Below the pieces are notes generated by a model that was not told where the DNA came from, did no database searches, and was given only the letters and a program-made list of their open reading frames with translations. A DNA stretch of 64,000 nt, from contig NZ_CP042968.1 of assembly GCF_001693515.2 (NCBI RefSeq), forward strand, positions 6,572,001 to 6,636,000, written 5' to 3'. Below are positions 1-10,073 of this stretch, in pieces; the first letter of the stretch is position 1; each line of letters starts with the position of its first letter. The position numbers and the translations under genes are program-made. The DNA comes from Bradyrhizobium paxllaeri. GTDB lineage: Bacteria > Pseudomonadota > Alphaproteobacteria > Rhizobiales > Xanthobacteraceae.

Positions 1-1131
1 GAACGGCCGCGGCTGTCGGCCGATATCGCGCGGACGTTTCCGCAGCTCGGCATCGAGATGCTGGCCACGGACACGCCGCCGGCGGCGCGCGAGCCGGAGG
101 GCCCCGGCCTGCACGGTCTGCATCGCCGCCTCGGCAACAGCTACCGCCTGTTCGCGCTCTCGCCGGGCGGCGAGACGAAAAAGCTCGGCATTGCGCTGCC
201 GGATGGCGCGATGATCGCCGTCAACGTGCCGGCCGACCGCCGGCCGCCCTTCATGGGCGGCCCCACGATGATGACGTTATTGTTCGCCGTCATCAGCGTT
301 ACCCTGCTAGGCTTGTGGGCGGCGCGCGCCCTGACCGCGCCGTTGTCGTCATTTGCGAAGGCTGCCGAAAGCTTCAGCCTCGACGGGACGACGGCGCCGC
401 TGCCGGAACGCGGGCCGGAAGAAATCCGTTTCCTGGCCAAGGCGCTCAACCGGATGCGCGAGCGCATCACCGGCCTGATCGACGACCGCACCAAAATGCT
501 CGCCGCCATCAGCCACGATCTGCGCACGCCGATCACGCGGATGCGGCTGCGCTCGGAATTCATCGAGGACGAGACCCATCGCAACCGCATGCTCGCCGAT
601 CTCGACCAGATGCGCGCGATGCTGGAATCGGTGCTGTCGTTCCTGCGCAACGACCGCAGGCTGGAGGCGATGACGCTGGTCGACATCGCAAGTTCGCTGC
701 AGCTCGTCACCGACCAGTTCAGCGACCTCGGACGCAAGGTCGCCTATGACGGTCCCGCGCATGCGATGGCGACCGTCCGGCCGGACGACCTGCATCGCGC
801 CGTCACCAATCTGGTGGAGAATGCGGTGCGGTTCGGCGCCGAGGCGGTGATCCGGCTTCGCATCTCACCGGATCACTTCACCATCGATGTCGAGGATGAC
901 GGCCCCGGCATTTCGGATGCGCAGAAGCAGAACATGCTGGAGCCGTTCGTGCGCGGCGACGAGGCCCGCAACATGGATGAGGCGGCGGGCTTCGGCCTTG
1001 GCCTGTCGATAACGAACGCCATTGTGCTGGCGCATGGCGGGACGCTGTCGCTGCATGACCGGCCGCCGCATGGGCTCGTGGTGCGCATGCAATTGCCGAC
1101 ACACCAGAACGGCGGCAGCTCCGCTGCCTAG
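1..1131 (+). CDS. Sensor histidine kinase, 5' end cut by window edge
   Basis: The reading frame is open to base 1, so the N-terminus lies outside the window; the first internal ATG is at 58. Numbering from that ATG, a membrane segment follows the MMTLLF stretch (about 70-90), then a HAMP linker, a HisKA dimerisation domain with the phospho-acceptor motif SHDLRTP (about 151-157), and a HATPase domain with the N box (NLVENAVRFG), G1 box (DDGPGIS) and G2 box (GFGLGLS). The sequence before the membrane segment is the end of a periplasmic sensor region. This is the EnvZ/RstB-like class of inner-membrane kinases that phosphorylate a response regulator. The partner is not in the window and probably lies just upstream. 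The signal sensed cannot be read from this fragment. Confidence 0.93.
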   Translation, partial: ERPRLSADIARTFPQLGIEMLATDTPPAAREPEGPGLHGLHRRLGNSYRLFALSPGGETKKLGIALPDGAMIAVNVPADRRPPFMGGPTMMTLLFAVISVTLLGLWAARALTAPLSSFAKAAESFSLDGTTAPLPERGPEEIRFLAKALNRMRERITGLIDDRTKMLAAISHDLRTPITRMRLRSEFIEDETHRNRMLADLDQMRAMLESVLSFLRNDRRLEAMTLVDIASSLQLVTDQFSDLGRKVAYDGPAHAMATVRPDDLHRAVTNLVENAVRFGAEAVIRLRISPDHFTIDVEDDGPGISDAQKQNMLEPFVRGDEARNMDEAAGFGLGLSITNAIVLAHGGTLSLHDRPPHGLVVRMQLPTHQNGGSSAA

Positions 1132-1140
1132 ATCAGCGCG

Positions 1141-1335
1141 TCAGGCTGCGAGCGCGTCGGGATCGGCTTCCTCGTAGATGGCGATCGCCTCGAAGCGATA
1201 GTCGCAGGCGCGGCAGAACCAGAGGAAGGAGGTGCGGCCCTGACTGCTCTCGACCCAATCGGGTCTCGGGATCGGCTTGCCGCACTGGGCGCAGGGATTT
1301 CCGCGAGGCAAATAGCTGCTGTCAAGTCGAGCCAT
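1141..1335 (-). CDS. Small zinc-ribbon protein, 64 aa
   Basis: The protein has two CxxC knuckles, CAQC near residue 15 and CRAC near residue 42, separated by a hydrophobic SFLWF stretch. This spacing is typical of a small zinc ribbon. The ATG at 1335 has a GGGAG Shine-Dalgarno-like sequence upstream on the minus strand. It is convergent with the kinase gene, whose stop is 10 bases away. The C-terminus is acidic. The function is unknown; protein or nucleic acid binding through one zinc ion is a guess from the fold. The conserved cysteines make it more likely to be real than a chance frame. Confidence 0.75.
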   Translation of the reverse strand: MARLDSSYLPRGNPCAQCGKPIPRPDWVESSQGRTSFLWFCRACDYRFEAIAIYEEADPDALAA

Positions 1336-1713
1336 GGCGCATCTCCCTAGACTTCGGACGTCGTAAATGACGTCTCGCTTTTTGAAATTTCGTTGAATGG
1401 GACAGGTCTGCTGTCGGAATGAATTGGAATTTTTGCCGCGGCGTCTTCTTTACACCTTGACTGCGACTTTTGCACGACATTCTTCGCGCGTCCGCATGAC
1501 GCAGATTCGGATTCGCGTCGCGCGATGCGATGCATTGCACGCACAACGTTGGCGTCACGCGAGATACGCTCGTTGACACATGCCTCGAACACATGCCTCG
1601 GCGTGGAGAATCTCGCCGCGATGTCGTCCGCTTTTCGCCACATCTTGGCCCGCAGATGGAACTAACCGGGAAGCGTCAATCGTTCCCGCGTTCCATCCGC
1701 CGAGATCGTTTTT
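1336..1713. other. Intergenic region without a recognisable gene
   Basis: This 378-base stretch separates the divergent zinc-ribbon and transglycosylase genes. It must hold both promoters, but I see no convincing -35/-10 pair or long palindrome. Open frames here lack recognisable domains and overlap on both strands. Confidence 0.5.
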
Positions 1714-2244
1714 ATGAAAAGTTTTCCGAAATTCGTCTGGCTCGCCGCCACCGCCGCACTGTTCGTTTCATCAAGTGCAAGCGCGCAGAGCCGCGCGCAA
1801 TATGAAAGCATGGTCGCAACCCACGCGGCTGCCAACAACGTGCCGGAAGCGCTGGTGCACCGCGTGATCGTGCGCGAGAGCAAATATCATCCGAACCTGG
1901 TCGGGCGCGGCGGCACCATCGGGTTGATGCAGATCAAACTGCCGACCGCGCGCGGGCTCGGCTACACCGGCGACGCCGCGGGCCTGCGCGATCCCTCTAC
2001 CAACCTCGCCTGGGGCATCAAATATCTCGCCGGCGCCTACCGCGCTGCGGGCGGCGATCACAACCGAGCCGTGCGTTATTATGCGAGCGGCTATTACTAT
2101 GCTGCAAAGCGCCAGCGGCAGGAAAAGCCGCTGCAGATTGCGCCGGTGCTGGCGAGTGATGCACCGCCGAAAATCGTCGCTGCGCCGGTTCGAGCGGCCA
2201 GAACGCCCGCCGACGCCAACGCGCTGCAGGTTCCCGCCCAATAG
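1714..2244 (+). CDS. Secreted lytic transglycosylase (SLT domain)
   Basis: A Sec signal peptide (residues 1-24, ending in ASA before QS) is followed by a goose-type lysozyme/SLT fold. Glu55 in the RESKYHP motif is the expected catalytic acid. The GLMQIK motif and the later YLAGAYRAAGG and AVRYYASGYY segments match the family pattern. Such enzymes cleave the MurNAc-GlcNAc bond in the periplasm to give 1,6-anhydro muropeptides. At 176 residues it is a minimal single-domain form with an Ala/Pro-rich tail. Nothing nearby suggests a secretion system, so a general wall-remodelling role is more likely than a conjugation or type III role. Confidence 0.9.
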   Translation: MKSFPKFVWLAATAALFVSSSASAQSRAQYESMVATHAAANNVPEALVHRVIVRESKYHPNLVGRGGTIGLMQIKLPTARGLGYTGDAAGLRDPSTNLAWGIKYLAGAYRAAGGDHNRAVRYYASGYYYAAKRQRQEKPLQIAPVLASDAPPKIVAAPVRAARTPADANALQVPAQ

Positions 2245-2347
2245 TCGTCACTGGCCGGGCTTGCCGGCCTTCGACGCGTCCCGCTGTTTGCAGTGCCAAA
2301 GACAGGGATGCCCGGGTCAAGCCCGGGCATGACGAGGGGGCGCGTTG

Positions 2348-2375
2348 TTGACACGCAGGCCCAAGCGCCTACATT
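2348..2375 (+). promoter_or_regulatory. Candidate sigma70-type promoter for the thi operon
   Basis: TTGACA at 2348-2353 is followed 16 bases later by TACATT at 2370-2375. It lies directly upstream of the TPP riboswitch. The expected start near 2381-2384 would trim the first few bases of the aptamer's outer stem as I draw it, so the real start may be slightly upstream. Confidence 0.5.
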
Positions 2376-2377
2376 AG

Positions 2378-2509
2378 CCCTGTTCCGAGGGGTGCTCCGA
2401 CGAGGAGCTGAGATACCGCAAGCTTGGGCAATTACCTCAAAGAGGTGAAGTCCTAAGACCGCGGTGACCCTTTGAACCTGATCCGGGTCATGCCGGCGAA
2501 GGGACAGGG
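2378..2509 (+). promoter_or_regulatory. TPP riboswitch (THI element)
   Basis: The conserved TPP aptamer segments are present: GGGGTGC at 2389-2395, the CTGAGA pyrimidine-sensor core at about 2408-2413, and the long conserved 3' segment containing CCCTTTGAACCTGATC from 2468, then GGTCATGCCGGCGAAGGGA. The outer stem P1 forms between 2378-2386 and 2501-2509 (nine pairs, one G-U). It binds thiamine pyrophosphate and lowers expression of the downstream thiamine genes. The 3' strand of P1 ends one base before the thiO start codon and holds its purine-rich ribosome-binding region, which points to translational control. No terminator hairpin with a T tract lies between aptamer and gene. Confidence 0.96.
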
Positions 2510-3523
2510 ATGTACCAGAAGTCAGATTCGAGGGGGGATTCCCCCGTATCCATCATCGGCGCGGGCATTGCCGGCGCATGGCAGGCGTTGCTGTTCGCCC
2601 AGGCCGGCCATGCCGTGACCCTGTACGAGCGCAGTGACGCCGATATGACCCTTTCCACCAGCCACTGGGCCGGCGGCATGCTGGCGCCCTGGTGCGAAGC
2701 CGAGACCTCCGAGCCCGTGATCGGCCGGCTCGGCATCCGCTCGCTCTACCTGTGGCGCGAGCATTTTCCCGACACCCCGTTCAACGGCTCGCTCGTCGTG
2801 GCGCATGCCCGCGACCGCGCCGATTTCGAACGCTTTGCCAAACTCACCACCGGCCATGTCAGGCTCGACGCGCAGGCGCTGAGCGAGCTCGAACCGTCGC
2901 TCGATGGCCGCTTTCGCAATGGCCTGTTCTACGCCGGTGAAGGCCATGTCGAGCCGCGCCGCGTGCTGCCCGAGTTGCACGCCCGCATCACGGCCGCCGG
3001 CGGCACCATCAAATTCGACAGCGAGACAAAAGCGGAAAATCTCGACGGCATCGTCATCGATTGCCGCGGCCTCTCCGCGCGCGACGAGCAGCTGGAGCTG
3101 CGCGGCGTCAAGGGCGAGATGATCATCGTCGAAACCAGCGAGGTCGAACTCTCGCGTCCGGTGCGGCTGATCCATCCGCGCTGGCCGCTCTATGTGATCC
3201 CGCGCGGCGACGGCAAGTTCATGCTGGGCGCGACCTCGATCGAAGCCGAGGACACCGGCGTCAGCGTCCGTTCGGCGCTGGAGCTTTTGGGCGCCGCCTA
3301 TGCCGTGCACCCGGCCTTTGCCGAAGCCCGCATCGTCGAGTTCGGCTCCGGCTTGCGTCCCGCCTACCCCGACAACCTGCCGCGGATCACGGCCGGCAAG
3401 AACAAGATCGCCGTGAACGGGCTCTACCGCCACGGTTTCCTGCTGGCGCCCGCGCTCGCGGAAGCAACGCTCGCCTATGTGCAGCGCGGCGCCATCGACA
3501 ATGAGGTGATGCGATGCGTGTAA
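2510..3523 (+). CDS. thiO: Glycine oxidase ThiO (FAD-dependent)
   Basis: This FAD-dependent oxidoreductase of the DAO family oxidises glycine to iminoglycine, which supplies the C2-N3 unit of the thiazole ring of thiamine. The Rossmann motif IIGAGIAGAW is at about residues 15-24. The C-terminal half has the family pattern GLRPAYPDNLPRI and the NGLYRHGFLLAPALA segment. Its length of 337 residues is normal. The ATG directly follows the TPP riboswitch. The end overlaps thiS by 10 bases, so the two are probably translationally coupled. ThiH, the tyrosine lyase used by enteric bacteria, is not needed when ThiO is present. Confidence 0.95.
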   Translation: MYQKSDSRGDSPVSIIGAGIAGAWQALLFAQAGHAVTLYERSDADMTLSTSHWAGGMLAPWCEAETSEPVIGRLGIRSLYLWREHFPDTPFNGSLVVAHARDRADFERFAKLTTGHVRLDAQALSELEPSLDGRFRNGLFYAGEGHVEPRRVLPELHARITAAGGTIKFDSETKAENLDGIVIDCRGLSARDEQLELRGVKGEMIIVETSEVELSRPVRLIHPRWPLYVIPRGDGKFMLGATSIEAEDTGVSVRSALELLGAAYAVHPAFAEARIVEFGSGLRPAYPDNLPRITAGKNKIAVNGLYRHGFLLAPALAEATLAYVQRGAIDNEVMRCV

Positions 3524-3711
3524 CCGTTAACGGGGAGCTGCGCGAGATCGCCTCGACGCGCGTCGACGCGCTGCTCAGCGAACTCGAATACGAAGGCACA
3601 CATTTCGCCATCGCGCTGAATTACGACGTGCTGCCGAAAAGCCGCTGGGCCGAGACCGCGTTGAAAGCCGGCGACGAAATCGAAATCATCACGCCGCGGC
3701 AGGGAGGGTGA
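3514..3711 (+). CDS. thiS: Sulfur carrier protein ThiS
   Basis: A ubiquitin-like protein of 65 residues ending in Gly-Gly (PRQGG). The C-terminal glycine is adenylated and thiocarboxylated so that ThiG can receive sulfur for the thiazole ring. The N-terminal VNGE segment and the DEIEIITP strand near the end fit the beta-grasp fold. It overlaps the end of thiO and is followed by a palindromic repeat before thiG. The adenylating enzyme ThiF is not seen in this window. Confidence 0.95.
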   Translation: MRVTVNGELREIASTRVDALLSELEYEGTHFAIALNYDVLPKSRWAETALKAGDEIEIITPRQGG

Positions 3712-3736
3712 GATGATGATGCGTGATTGGCTTGCA

Positions 3737-3845
3737 CGTCATTCCGGGGCGCGCGTCAGCGCGAACCCGGAATCCGGAGGATACACACTCGCACTTCACT
3801 TCGAGATTCCGGATCGGTCCGCTTCGCGGACCGTCCGGAATGACG
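3737..3845. repeat. Palindromic intergenic repeat, family A copy 1
   Basis: The element starts with CGTCATTCCGG and ends with its complement CCGGAATGACG, so the whole 109-base unit can fold back on itself. Inside are GCGCGAACCCGGAATC and GATTCCGGATCGGTCC blocks. The same arrangement recurs at 5385-5479. It lies between thiS and thiG inside the operon, just before the thiG start. Confidence 0.85.
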
Positions 3846-3855
3846 GAGAATCCTG

Positions 3856-4638
3856 ATGCTGAACTTCTACGGCAAGACCTTTTCCTCCCGCCTGCTGATC
3901 GGCACGGCGCTCTATCCCTCGCCCGCGATCATGCAGGACGCGATCCGCGCTTCCGGCGCCAACATCGTCACGGTGTCGCTGCGGCGCGAGGCCGCCGGCG
4001 GCAAGAGCGGGGATGCGTTCTGGTCGCTGATCCGCGAGCTCGATGTTGCGGTACTCCCGAACACCGCCGGCTGCCGCAGCGTGCGCGAGGCGGTGACCAC
4101 CGCCAAACTCGCGCGCGAACTGTTCGGAACGCCCTGGATCAAGCTCGAAGTGATCGCCGACAACGACACGCTGCAGCCCGATGTGGTGGGTCTGGTCGAA
4201 GCCGCCGGCATTCTGATCAAGGACGGCTTTGAAGTGTTCCCCTACTGCACCGAAGACCTTTCGGTCGCGATGCGGCTGGTTGACGCCGGGTGCAAGGTGG
4301 TGATGCCGTGGGCCGCGCCGATCGGAAGCGCCAAAGGCATCACCAACCGCGATGCCTTGAGGTTGATGCGCGAGCGCCTGCCTGACGTGACGCTGGTGGT
4401 CGACGCCGGTCTCGGCGCGCCCTCGCATGCCGCCCACGCCCTCGAACTCGGCTACGACGCCGTGCTGCTCAACACCGCGATCGCAAAAGCCGCCGATCCG
4501 GTCGCGATGGCGAATGCGTTCCGCCTCGGGGTCGAAGCCGGCCGCGCGGCTTACGAGGCCGGCCTGATGGAAGCCCGCGACTTCGCCTCCCCCTCAACCC
4601 CTGTGATCGGGACCCCGTTCTGGCATGCCGTATCCTGA
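3856..4638 (+). CDS. thiG: Thiazole synthase ThiG
   Basis: ThiG condenses 1-deoxyxylulose 5-phosphate, iminoglycine from ThiO and sulfur from ThiS-thiocarboxylate into the thiazole phosphate. The protein is a TIM barrel of 260 residues. The WIKLEVI segment (about residues 94-100) carries the lysine expected to form the imine with the sugar substrate. Phosphate-binding and barrel motifs are seen in [12 protein letters not shown] and [18 protein letters not shown]. The ATG follows GGAGAATCCTG. Its last 14 bases overlap thiE, which suggests coupled translation. Confidence 0.96.
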   Translation: MLNFYGKTFSSRLLIGTALYPSPAIMQDAIRASGANIVTVSLRREAAGGKSGDAFWSLIRELDVAVLPNTAGCRSVREAVTTAKLARELFGTPWIKLEVIADNDTLQPDVVGLVEAAGILIKDGFEVFPYCTEDLSVAMRLVDAGCKVVMPWAAPIGSAKGITNRDALRLMRERLPDVTLVVDAGLGAPSHAAHALELGYDAVLLNTAIAKAADPVAMANAFRLGVEAGRAAYEAGLMEARDFASPSTPVIGTPFWHAVS

Positions 4639-5233
4639 CAGATTTTATCCCGTGGTCGACAGCGTCGCCTGGGTAGGCCGGCTGGCGCGGCTCGGCGTCG
4701 GCACCATCCAACTGCGCGCCAAGGACCTCAATGAGTCGGAAGCGCTGCAGATCGTCACCGACGCGCTCGGGGCCATCAAGGGCTCCGACGCCAAGCTCGT
4801 GGTCAACGATTACTGGCGCGCGGCGATCGTCGCTGGCGCCCAGCATCTGCATCTCGGCCAGGAAGATCTGGTCGACGCGGACCTCAACGAAATCCGAAAA
4901 GCGGGACTGACGCTCGGCATCTCCACCCATGACGACGAGGAACTGGCGACGGCGCTCGCCGCCAAGCCCGATTACATCGCGTTGGGTCCGATCTTCCCGA
5001 CCACGCTGAAATCGATGCGCTTCGCGCCGCAGGGCATTCCAAAAATCACCGAATGGAAGAAACGCATCGGCGACATCCCGCTGGTCGCGATCGGCGGCAT
5101 CAAGTTCGAACAGTCCGCCGACATCTACGCCGCCGGCGCCGACTCCATCGCCGTCGTCAGCGACGTCACCCAGAACGCCGACCCGGATGCACGGGTGCGG
5201 CAGTGGCTGGGGCAAAGCGCGGAGGCCGCGTGA
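4625..5233 (+). CDS. thiE: Thiamine-phosphate synthase ThiE
   Basis: This TIM-barrel enzyme joins HMP pyrophosphate to thiazole phosphate, giving thiamine phosphate. Family motifs are TIQLRAKD (about 27-34), [16 protein letters not shown], the pyrophosphate-interacting GPIFPTTLK loop and the IGGI phosphate-binding segment near the end. Length (202 aa) is normal. The start overlaps thiG. The gap to thiC is 268 bases and contains two palindromic repeats but no gene. Confidence 0.95.
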   Translation: MPYPDRFYPVVDSVAWVGRLARLGVGTIQLRAKDLNESEALQIVTDALGAIKGSDAKLVVNDYWRAAIVAGAQHLHLGQEDLVDADLNEIRKAGLTLGISTHDDEELATALAAKPDYIALGPIFPTTLKSMRFAPQGIPKITEWKKRIGDIPLVAIGGIKFEQSADIYAAGADSIAVVSDVTQNADPDARVRQWLGQSAEAA

Positions 5234-5255
5234 TGGATGTGCAAGACCTCACCAC

Positions 5256-5367
5256 CGTCATTGCCTGCGACAAACGCGAAGCGTTTGCGCACGGGAGCGC
5301 AAGCGACGAAGCAATCCATCTCTCCGCTTGCGGCGCGATGGATTGCTTCCCTGCGCTCGCAATGACG
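5256..5367. repeat. Palindromic intergenic repeat, family B copy 1
   Basis: The unit starts with CGTCATTGC and ends with GCAATGACG. Its inner part has GACGAAGCAATCCAT and, inverted, ATGGATTGCTTC. Related copies are at 17628-17712 and 43041-43126. It lies just downstream of the thiE stop. Confidence 0.82.
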
Positions 5368-5384
5368 GAAGAAATTTCCACCGG

Positions 5385-5479
5385 CGTCATTCCGGGGCGC
5401 GCGCAGCGCGAACCCGGAATCTCGCTCAACAACCTCGAGGTTCCGGATCGGTCCGCGTCGCGGCCCGTCCGGAACGACG
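5385..5479. repeat. Palindromic intergenic repeat, family A copy 2
   Basis: This 95-base unit matches the repeat at 3737-3845: CGTCATTCCGG at the start, GCGCGAACCCGGAATC inside, then GGTTCCGGATCGGTCCG and the inverted end GTCCGGAACGACG. It ends about 20 bases before thiC, so it would form a strong hairpin in the thiE-thiC spacer. Confidence 0.85.
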
Positions 5480-5486
5480 CCCATAA

Positions 5487-7400
<1,914 letters not shown>

Positions 7401-7425
7401 GAACGGCGCACGCATCCAGACCGCA

Positions 7426-7824
7426 ATGACCGACAGCCTGACCGGTGTCTGGGACGGCACCTTTGTTCAGCAGCAGGTAGGAATGGTCACGTTTCTGGCG
7501 ACGCTCATCGAAACCGGTGGCGCGCTCACAGGAAACGTGACCGAACCCTGCACCGTGCCCGGCTGCCCGATCAGCACTCACAACGCCTCGATTGCGGGCC
7601 ATCGATCCGGCAGCACCGTCTCGTTCGTCAAACGCTACGAGCCGCCCGGCCACGGCTACGCCACCGTCTCCTATGAGGGCACGGTCAATGCCGAGGCCAC
7701 GGAAATCGACGGGCGCTGGAAGCTGCCGGGCACGGCGGCTTCCGGAACGTTTCTGATGGTGCGGTCGAGCAAGCCTGCGGAGGCGGTCGCAACGGAAGAG
7801 CGGGCGAAGGAGCCGGCGCGGTAA
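7426..7824 (+). CDS. Hypothetical protein, 132 aa
   Basis: The gene starts 25 bases after thiC. The sequence begins TGVWDGTF and alternates short polar and hydrophobic segments (GALTGNVTEP, GHRSGSTVSF, ATVSYEGTV, IDGRWKLPG, SGTFLMVR), which suggests a small beta barrel of lipocalin-like layout. There is no signal peptide or membrane segment. The last 20 residues are Ala/Glu-rich and probably disordered. Its close position suggests co-transcription with thiC, but a thiamine link is not shown. I do not recognise a named family. Confidence 0.65.
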   Translation: MTDSLTGVWDGTFVQQQVGMVTFLATLIETGGALTGNVTEPCTVPGCPISTHNASIAGHRSGSTVSFVKRYEPPGHGYATVSYEGTVNAEATEIDGRWKLPGTAASGTFLMVRSSKPAEAVATEERAKEPAR

Positions 7825-7834
7825 CGAGCAGGCA

Positions 7835-7904
7835 TAGCCCGGATGAGCGCAGCGACATCCGGGATAAGCCATCCCGCATATCGCTGCGCTCATGCGGGCT
7901 ACGG
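7835..7904. repeat. Palindromic intergenic repeat, family D
   Basis: The unit opens with TAGCCCGGATGAGCGCAGCG and closes with CGCTGCGCTCATGCGGGCTA, forming one imperfect hairpin of about 70 bases. A diverged half is seen at 9010-9036. It lies directly upstream of the NTF2-like gene and contains an upstream ATG in that frame that is unlikely to be used. Confidence 0.8.
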
Positions 7905-7936
7905 CTCCAGGGCTGAAGCTTTCCCAAGGAAAGACC

Positions 7937-8329
7937 ATGCTGGCCATCGACACTGTGAAAGCACACTACGACGCGCTGGCGCGGCGCGATCTCGATGCTG
8001 CGCTTGACGTCATCGGCGACGATGCGGTGTGGGAATTTTCCGGCCCCGACACTATTCCGTTCGCGGGGCGATGGCGCGGCCGCCGTGGCGCGCGGGAATT
8101 TTTCGAGCGGATACGCTCGACGATCGAGGTCAGGGAATTCAGGGTGATGCGCATGATCGCCGATGGCGACACGGTTGCGGTGTTCGGCAGCGAGCGTTTT
8201 CTGGTGAAGGCGACCGGCAAGGAATGGGCGGTCGAGTGGGTACAGGTGCACGAGGTTCGCGACGGACAGATCATCCGGTTTCGCGAATATACGGATACGG
8301 CCGCGATCGCGAAAGCCTATGCCCGATAG
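7937..8329 (+). CDS. SnoaL-like / NTF2-fold protein
   Basis: This 130-residue protein has the compact NTF2-like (cone-shaped alpha+beta barrel) pattern: an N-terminal helix with VKAHYDALARRDLDAALD, the VWEFSGPD strand, GRWRGRRGAREFF, and the closing strands VQVHEVRDGQIIRFREYTD. The family includes small isomerases, hydrolases and proteins of unknown role; the substrate cannot be told. I place the start at 7937, preceded by AAGGA, because the 15 extra upstream residues would be encoded by the palindromic repeat. Confidence 0.8.
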   Translation: MLAIDTVKAHYDALARRDLDAALDVIGDDAVWEFSGPDTIPFAGRWRGRRGAREFFERIRSTIEVREFRVMRMIADGDTVAVFGSERFLVKATGKEWAVEWVQVHEVRDGQIIRFREYTDTAAIAKAYAR

Positions 8330-8447
8330 TTGCCGCCGATACAACGCGTGTACTCAAGCCAATTGATTACCTTGACTTGCACGCAAGCCCGGCCAAAAAT
8401 GTTCGTAGAGCTGCACTTCCCGCTCAGCTCTGGGGACGAGGGGCGTT

Positions 8448-8999
8448 GTGAAATTTCTGAATGTCGCGTCGGCTCGATCCGCGCGTTTGCTTGCTGCCGG
8501 GCTGGCGCTCAATCTCCTTACCGCCTGCTCGACAGTTCACAATCAAACAGTTGGGGCTGCGGCAACTTTTGTCCCTGTTACGCCCAGGGCCGGCTACGCA
8601 ACCGTGTACATCGGACGCCCCTTTACCTTTCACACCAGCGTATTTGCGCTTCCTATCGAGGTCGATGGCAAGCGGCTGACGTCGCTTCCTCCCGGGCAGT
8701 ATGCGACCGTCGAACTGCCACCCGGCCGGCACAGCGTTGGTTCGCCAAACGAGTATTGGACACGCGTCATCTCGGGAGTGCCGCATCCCGCCGAATTCGT
8801 TGTGGAGGCAGGGAAGTCCTACTACCTGCTGCCCAAGCGCTGGGGCGAGGATGCCGGTTACAGCTACACGATGGTCGGGTCGGTCGTCGTCCCGCAGAGG
8901 ACCGCGGTCGCTCACAGTACGTTTTCAGTACAGGCCGCTGCAGCGAACGACGCGCCGCCACCCGAATTCAGGCAACTCAATTCCGCCAAGGCTCAATAG
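8448..8999 (+). CDS. Predicted outer-membrane lipoprotein (DUF2846-like)
   Basis: The N-terminus has a basic start, a hydrophobic stretch and a lipobox LLTAC, with Cys about residue 27, so the mature protein should be lipidated. The following domain has the pattern ATVYIGRPF, FALPIEVDGKRLTSLPPGQYATVELPPGRHSV and FVVEAGKSYYLLPKRWG, which resembles DUF2846-type lipoproteins. The start is GTG at 8448. Its function is unknown. No transport or assembly genes are adjacent. Confidence 0.72.
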   Translation: MKFLNVASARSARLLAAGLALNLLTACSTVHNQTVGAAATFVPVTPRAGYATVYIGRPFTFHTSVFALPIEVDGKRLTSLPPGQYATVELPPGRHSVGSPNEYWTRVISGVPHPAEFVVEAGKSYYLLPKRWGEDAGYSYTMVGSVVVPQRTAVAHSTFSVQAAAANDAPPPEFRQLNSAKAQ

Positions 9000-9173
9000 C
9001 GGAGCGGCATAGCCAGGATGAGCGAAGCGACGTGCAGGAATACTCGACGCCGTGCAGCGAGGCTCTGCGAAGGATAATCCACCATTTGGCGACCGTCTCG
9101 CTGTCGAGGTGGATTACGCCTGCGATAAACACGATCTATACATGCTCTCCGTCAACCTGACGAATGATCAATC

Positions 9174-9602
9174 ATGCGAACAACTGCCGCGCTTGCCGCG
9201 CTAGCCCTCTCCCTCACAACGCTTCTCGGTGCTCGCGACGTTCTCGCGCAAAACGGAAAAGCTGGTGCGCTAAAGCAGAGCGCATCGCCGGCCGCTGCGC
9301 TGCCGGCCAATTACCGGCAATTGATCGCCGAATATATCCGGACGCGGAATCGCTACGTGGTGCGCGACGCGAAGATTTCCAAACCCTATGAACGGTGGGG
9401 AGGTCTGCTCAGGGGCGGAACATTTACGGCGATATGCATTGCCGTATTCCGCGACAATCCGTTCGGGATCGTCGTTCGCGACAATTGGGTCGTCAGATTT
9501 GAAGATCGACAGATCAAACCGGTCGCAATGGGGATCGAAAGTTGCTCCGATCTTTCCCCCTTCCCCGAACTCACAAAGGCGCTCGCACGTCCGCGAGCGT
9601 AG
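9174..9602 (+). CDS. Hypothetical secreted protein, 142 aa
   Basis: A signal peptide (RTTAALAALALSLTTLLGA, likely cleaved after VLAQ or nearby) precedes a small domain of about 110 residues. Visible segments are YRQLIAEYIRTRNRYVVRDAKIS and FRDNPFGIVVRDNWVVRFED. Two cysteines could form a disulfide. I do not recognise the family. It stands alone between the lipoprotein gene and the Fis-type regulator. Confidence 0.65.
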   Translation: MRTTAALAALALSLTTLLGARDVLAQNGKAGALKQSASPAAALPANYRQLIAEYIRTRNRYVVRDAKISKPYERWGGLLRGGTFTAICIAVFRDNPFGIVVRDNWVVRFEDRQIKPVAMGIESCSDLSPFPELTKALARPRA

Positions 9603-9791
9603 CGGCAATCGCGGTTGTCTGCCTGCTACCGGTCATATACTTCAGGGTGTATTGACTCATTGGCAAAACTTTTCCGTGCTCATTAATCTTTCATTAACCA
9701 TTCGCGCCCACGCTTCCCTGCGGCTGGAGGGCTTGTGATTCCTGATGTTTCTGCTCCGCGTTTCGGAGCAAGCGTCGATCGGGAGGTGTTG

Positions 9792-10073
9792 ATGCCCCGG
9801 GAGTATTTTGACGTTTATCTCGGCACGGACTGCGTTCCGGTGACCGAAGTTCCGTTATCGGATTCGCAAATCCGCCCACCCCATGAGATCGTGCCGATGC
9901 TGATCGGCTCGACGGTCGAGGCGATCGAGCGCGAGCTCGTGCTGCAAACGCTGGCGCGCTGCCACGGCAACCGCACCCACGCCGCGCGCCTGCTCGGGCT
10001 TTCGGTGCGCACGATGCGCAACAAGATCCGGCAGTACGCGACCGATGGGGTCGACATACCCGCGCACAATTAG
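9792..10073 (+). CDS. Stand-alone Fis-type HTH regulator, FlbD-like DNA-binding domain
   Basis: The C-terminal part (ERELVLQTLARCHGNRTHAA, then LGLSVRTMRNKIRQY) is the Fis-family helix-turn-helix found at the end of NtrC-type activators; it closely resembles the tail of the flagellar regulator FlbD. Receiver and AAA+ domains are absent, so it cannot act as a sigma54 activator itself. The ATG at 9792 has a strong GGGAGG site upstream and is preferred to the GTG at 9735. It probably binds DNA as a dimer. The targets are unknown. Confidence 0.8.
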   Translation: MPREYFDVYLGTDCVPVTEVPLSDSQIRPPHEIVPMLIGSTVEAIERELVLQTLARCHGNRTHAARLLGLSVRTMRNKIRQYATDGVDIPAHN

